Shown one piece after another: positions 17,784 to 20,817 of a stretch of 20,817 nucleotides of DNA (position 1 is the first letter of the stretch; the number at the start of each line of letters is the position of its first letter). The DNA is from Isoetes engelmannii. Its lineage: Eukaryota > Streptophyta > Lycopodiopsida > Isoetales > Isoetaceae. Made by a program: the position numbers and the translations under genes. The stretch spans positions 1 through 20,817 of the forward strand of contig JAANSK020276935.1 in NCBI GenBank assembly GCA_011763485.2, given 5' to 3'. The notes below the pieces were generated by a model. The model was not told the origin of the DNA, made no database searches, and worked only from the letters and a program-made list of their open reading frames with translations.

Positions 17784-18205
17784 CACCATTTTTTATCCTA
17801 CAATTGATTTTATGCGGTTGGACGTGCTTGTAAAGTCCTTGTAATAACTCGATCTCTGCCCCGATGAAAAGATCAGTTTTAAAAAGCTGGAGATATTAAA
17901 ACCTTCGAGGGATCGCAAACGCGAATCTTCGAAGCATCGCAAAGGAACTAATGGTACATGTATCAAAACAAAGGTAAACCAGTATAAAACTCAGCGTTCT
18001 AGGACTGCAGTTGTGATCCGCATAAGTCTAAAGAGGGAGATCTTCCTTCCCGCACTTCCACTTAGCAATACATGATCGAATTACTTTAAGGGTGAATACA
18101 AACGGATGCGACGCATTTGTGTACGCAAAGAATAGCAAGAAACAAAATACTGGGAATTGCTAAGCTGCATTTTTATACCAGAATACCCAAAATTCTTATT
18201 ACGTC
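17784..18205. other. Intergenic, nothing recognised
   Basis: No supported gene. Two related words, CCTTCGAGGGATCGCAAA and TCTTCGAAGCATCGCAAA, occur within 50 bases (about 17901-17945). They form a short imperfect direct repeat upstream of the minus-strand TATA-like box. Confidence 0.4.
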
Positions 18206-18487
18206 TAGGTGCAATATGCCACTACTTCAAAATTGAGTAGGGCCCCAGTAGTCAACCCTAAGTGCTGCTCAAACTTCTCCATCGTTGCAGCAGTAAGGAG
18301 TAACCACAGTATGCATATATCGCATACCAGGGAGCACTCTGGATTGAATTTTGAGGACCTGCTCATGTTTGCAGTTGTACCACATTGCACTTGGAAACTT
18401 CCACCCTTAGATGGGCCAAGCGAACCATTTGGCCCCAAATTGTCTGTTTTGGTAAATCCCTTGGCCGGCCTGAGTAGGATGAGTTAG
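18206..18487 (-). pseudogene. Possible SAND-like domain fragment
   Basis: The minus-strand frame reads NLGPNGSLGPSKGGSFQVQC, GTTANMSRSSKFNPECSLVC and then TAATMEKFEQHLGL before a TAG near 18206. The pattern VxCG-T...KF...C...T-x-x-x-FE-x-H-x-G resembles SAND or ULTRAPETALA-type domains, where a VxCG strand is followed by a TPxxFExxAG helix. The characteristic basic KDWK patch is not present (ALLNFEVV instead). It could be a degenerate exon, perhaps upstream of the decayed ORF at 17764, or a chance open frame. A 92-codon plus-strand frame overlaps it. Confidence 0.28.
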
Positions 18488-19615
18488 CTATGTAGTAGGT
18501 GCAAACTCACCATTTTGTAGCAGTTTATAAGCAGCTAAAGGATTGGAATGACCAATTCGGTATCTATTGATTTGGGACATACCAATATATTAGCCATTCG
18601 AGTTCCATGGATGAAAGAGATTTGCCGAGGAAATGGTCATTTCAAGCCTAGGACATTCCCCTAGAGAATAGCAATTCTACCATATCCTTGAGGGTTTTTA
18701 TAAGAGCCTATACTTGCTTATTAAAATATAGAGATTTCATACTAACACTTTTAAAACTTTCTAGCAAAAGAATCTGATTGCATGGGTCATAGCTTTAGTT
18801 GTTACATTTATCTGGGTATATCATTTGAGGCGCGAGAAATAAATTATTGTCGTGTTGCTATCTAAATTTGTTGCTTGTCAAGATTTGGCCACTTCAAGCC
18901 CTAAACTTTGAAGAAAGAATCGCCATTTGGGTTAGACGTATGCTGAAAAAGAATAGCAAAAATGGTCATTTCATAACACTTCGATGGATAAATTACATAA
19001 GGAATGGCCAATTCATTACACTTGGAAAAACTTCTAGGGTGCTTCAAATTTTCCATGCCACTCATAAGGTTGAAACCCCCCAAAACCCCTCGTGCCAACC
19101 ACTAAAGGCGGGCATCGCTTATTCTTTCCTTTCATTCTTTGAACCCCTTAGTAACCATGTGAACTTGTAAAGAGCGCTTTAGTCCATTTCCCCTCTGCCA
19201 TAACCACGCTTGTGCCAGGAGGGCTCCGGTTTTCCGGCTCCCTGGCTTGAAGCCATGCTTATCAGGGGTCGGTGGCTACTAGCAGTGCTAGCAGCAGAGG
19301 AGCAGGGCAATCGAAATCCTGCATGCCCTCTTGTTTGCCGTTTGTAGGTTCTAGAACGGAATTGTTTCTACGCTTCAAACCATTGATTGGGTTTTTTTCC
19401 TCTTGAACCATATGTTTGTTTTGCACCATTGACACAAAAATCCATTTTTCTTCTCAAAATTGTAATAGTATTTGACCTGGCATAAAATATGGAATATTCG
19501 CTAGATCAATAATCATTAAGAAAAGTTGAGGACAAAACCCAGTATGTGTATAAATGTATATGTGCTATGTATTTGAACATTATTACTTATTAATTGTTTG
19601 TGTTGTTGATGTAGG
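18488..19615. other. Gene-poor stretch with repeated words
   Basis: No gene is supported. Similar words recur: GGAATGACCAATTC (about 18544) and GGAATGGCCAATTC (about 19001); AAATGGTCATTTCA at about 18632 and 18959. These hint at an old diverged repeat. A GC-rich patch at 19200-19330 has direct repeats (GGCTCC twice, GTGCTAGCAGC, CTAGCAG). A plus-strand frame at 18847-19170 has no recognisable protein features. Confidence 0.4.
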
Positions 19616-19909
19616 TCATCAAAGCTTATCTCGAGGCACACATCCTAAGTGAAGTCAAGGTGGTTTACATTGAACCCAATCAGAAACAATTTGCTCACTT
19701 TAAGCTAAACTCAACGTCTCAACCATACAACTTGACTCAAATCTCATTGATTTGTGTAGCGGATCAAGGTTCTTGCACAAGATGAGCATGCATGCATCAC
19801 ATGCATTTTTAGGCAGTTCATCAGGTTGGGGATCACTATTTATTGCAGAGCTCTTCATCGATTTTTCATCGGCGCATTCTAATCTCTCAGCAGTATCCAT
19901 GGATCCCAC
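19616..19909. other. Exon-like sequence, strand uncertain
   Basis: On the plus strand, after TTGATGTAG (an acceptor-like end at about 19615), one frame reads VIKAYLEAHILSEVKVVYIE, then PNQKQFAHFKLNSTSQPY, up to TGA at about 19782. On the minus strand an ATG frame of 69 codons (19909-19700) reads MGSMDTAERLECADEKSMKS and NSDPQPDELPKNACDACML. Both look protein-like and overlap at 19700-19784, so at most one is likely to be coding there. I recognise neither. Either could be an exon of a gene outside the window or a decayed fragment. Confidence 0.3.
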
Positions 19910-20471
19910 CCTTAAAATTATTATTTGTTCGTATTTGTTATATAATTGTCACGTGGCTTTTCGAGGCTTTTCATTTTGTGTTTTTAGTGTTTATGATGTG
20001 CAGGTGCAGAGGTGATGCGCGGCTCTGATTTTGCCTCGAAACGTGGATTTTCATGGGAACGTTTAGCAACCTACGTTTGTCCAATCCCCTTGCTGAGGGC
20101 TTATCGCTAGGGTTTTTCCTCGAAAACCCGAAATGGCGAGGTTTTTTAATCCCGATAATAAGCTTTCAGCAGGTACACTAGCCAACATCTATAGCAAACA
20201 CATTTTATTATTTTGAGGTCCAGGTGCTATAATTGGTTTGGGTAGCTTGCGATGTGCAGCTACCCACTCTATACCATTGTAGTCAAACTGCTGAGATGAA
20301 TCAAAAGCCTACCTATCAGGATGTTGTTGTTTTCATGCGAGTCGCAGAGCAAGAATGCACCATATTAAGAAAGACATAAATTGTCAAAGTTTAACTTAAA
20401 ATACAAAGTTAAAGTGAGCTTTAACTTCGAACACAAGCTTGTGTGAACCAAAGTAAAATGTTTATATAGCA
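19910..20471. other. Non-coding stretch with a LINE-3'-like motif and a hairpin
   Basis: At 20110-20160 the words GGGTTTTTCCTCGAAAACCC and GGTTTTTTAATCCCGATAAT resemble the sequence behind the LINE ORF2 end at 5955-6010. It may therefore be a truncated LINE or other retroelement 3' end. At 20240-20265, GGGTAGCT and AGCTACCC form a perfect 8-bp stem around a 10-base loop. No gene is seen. Confidence 0.45.
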
Positions 20472-20608
20472 GTGTTGGCTAAATTTTATATAAGTAAATT
20501 GCATACATATAAGTTCTTCCGCCTAAAACAAAGAAGGCCAATGTTGGCTAAGTTTTGTATAAGTAAATTGCATACATATAAGTTCTTTCATTTAAAATAA
20601 AGAAGGCA
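20472..20608. repeat. 69-bp tandem duplication
   Basis: TGTTGGCTAAATTTTATATA at 20473 recurs as TGTTGGCTAAGTTTTGTATA at 20542. The shared core AAGTAAATTGCATACATATA and the end AAGAAGGC are nearly unchanged between copies. The second copy stops exactly where the Helitron-like terminus begins (CTAG at 20609-20612). Confidence 0.92.
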
Positions 20609-20817
20609 CTAGAAACATGTGCCCGGCGATGCCGGGCATTAGTCATGCTTGTGTGGAATGGGATGGGTAGATGTAATGGTGGATAGATGGAATAGGATAG
20701 GTAGTAATGTGAATAGATAGGTGGAATGGACGATGGTAGTGTTAGTGGGTGTAAATGTTGTCTTTGTGTCATTGTATAATTATTAGTAGATGATAATCGT
20801 AAAACAATCGGCAAAGA
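20609..20817 (-). mobile_element. Helitron 3' end (body extends beyond the window)
   Basis: Read on the minus strand, a GC-rich perfect hairpin (TGCCCGGC, loop ATC, GCCGGGCA; plus coordinates 20620-20638) is followed after a few bases by CTAG (20612-20609) and then a T outside. A hairpin about ten bases from a CTRR end, inserted in front of T, is the defining 3' terminus of plant Helitrons, rolling-circle DNA transposons. The sequence further inside (20650-20735) is a GGATAG/GGTAGA-like low-complexity run. The 5' TC end and any RepHel gene would lie to the right of the window, so whether it is autonomous cannot be said. Confidence 0.68.

Noticed and set aside
17895-17950. tRNA or small RNA gene
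   Set aside because: No cloverleaf, and no A-box or B-box spacing could be built; only a short direct repeat is present.

Overview
The window looks like nuclear DNA of a land plant, probably a seed-free vascular plant such as a fern. The arguments are GT/AG-bounded exon-like blocks, one intact intronless gene of the plant IBH1/AIF atypical-bHLH family, two old L1-like (non-LTR) retrotransposon remnants, a Helitron-type terminus, and long AT-rich stretches with little coding signal. The fern placement is an inference from the LINE flavour and from a bacterial-type DNA methyltransferase relic. Nothing here looks prokaryotic.

Left part (1-4.65 kb). A 230-bp tandem duplication (204-701) is followed by a decayed, intron-containing gene on the plus strand (about 1154-4304). 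Read across its stops and frame breaks, it carries the blocks of a beta-class N6/N4 amino-methyltransferase in the order motif IV-like (IPYG), motif X-like (QKP...LLEMF), motif I (FLGTGTT), then a strand ending in LDIES. It also has extra N-terminal exons, an acidic linker and a basic C-terminal exon. Its introns and surroundings carry a recurring short palindrome of the type CTATGYGCRCATAG. A 74-bp tandem duplication lies just before the motif X/I exon. Downstream is a GC-richer block ending in an A-rich tract (4613-4647).

Middle (4.9-11 kb). A 3' fragment of a LINE (plus strand, 4950-5897, with a 3' UTR to about 6100) is followed by gene-poor DNA. This DNA contains an elaborate palindrome with a 31-bp stem (7173-7341), and an 11-G run next to a second nested palindrome (7410-7510). 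The only apparently intact protein gene is the atypical bHLH on the minus strand at 8017-8691. Upstream of it are an 83-bp triplicate (9391-9655) and a 28-30 bp triplicate (10032-10117).

Right part (11.15-20.8 kb). A second, longer LINE of the same family lies on the minus strand. ORF2 (about 13740-11150) has endonuclease and reverse transcriptase blocks. ORF1 (about 15490-13950) has a coiled coil and an L1-type C-terminal domain. Both are broken by frameshifts and stops, and the RT active-site motif is lost. Upstream of it on the same strand, a 250-codon frame (16252-15491) is interrupted only by TAG and TGA stops, a pattern expected from deamination of methylated CAG and CGA. Further upstream are a decayed unknown ORF (17764-about 16700) and a possible SAND-like fragment (18440-18206). 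The right end holds exon-like sequence near 19.6-19.9 kb, a 69-bp tandem duplication (20472-20608), and directly against it the 3' end of a minus-strand Helitron whose body leaves the window.

The genes do not form a functional unit. The window is best read as one small regulatory gene surrounded by decayed genes and transposons. Its most distinctive content is the methyltransferase-like relic and the structured repeats associated with it.
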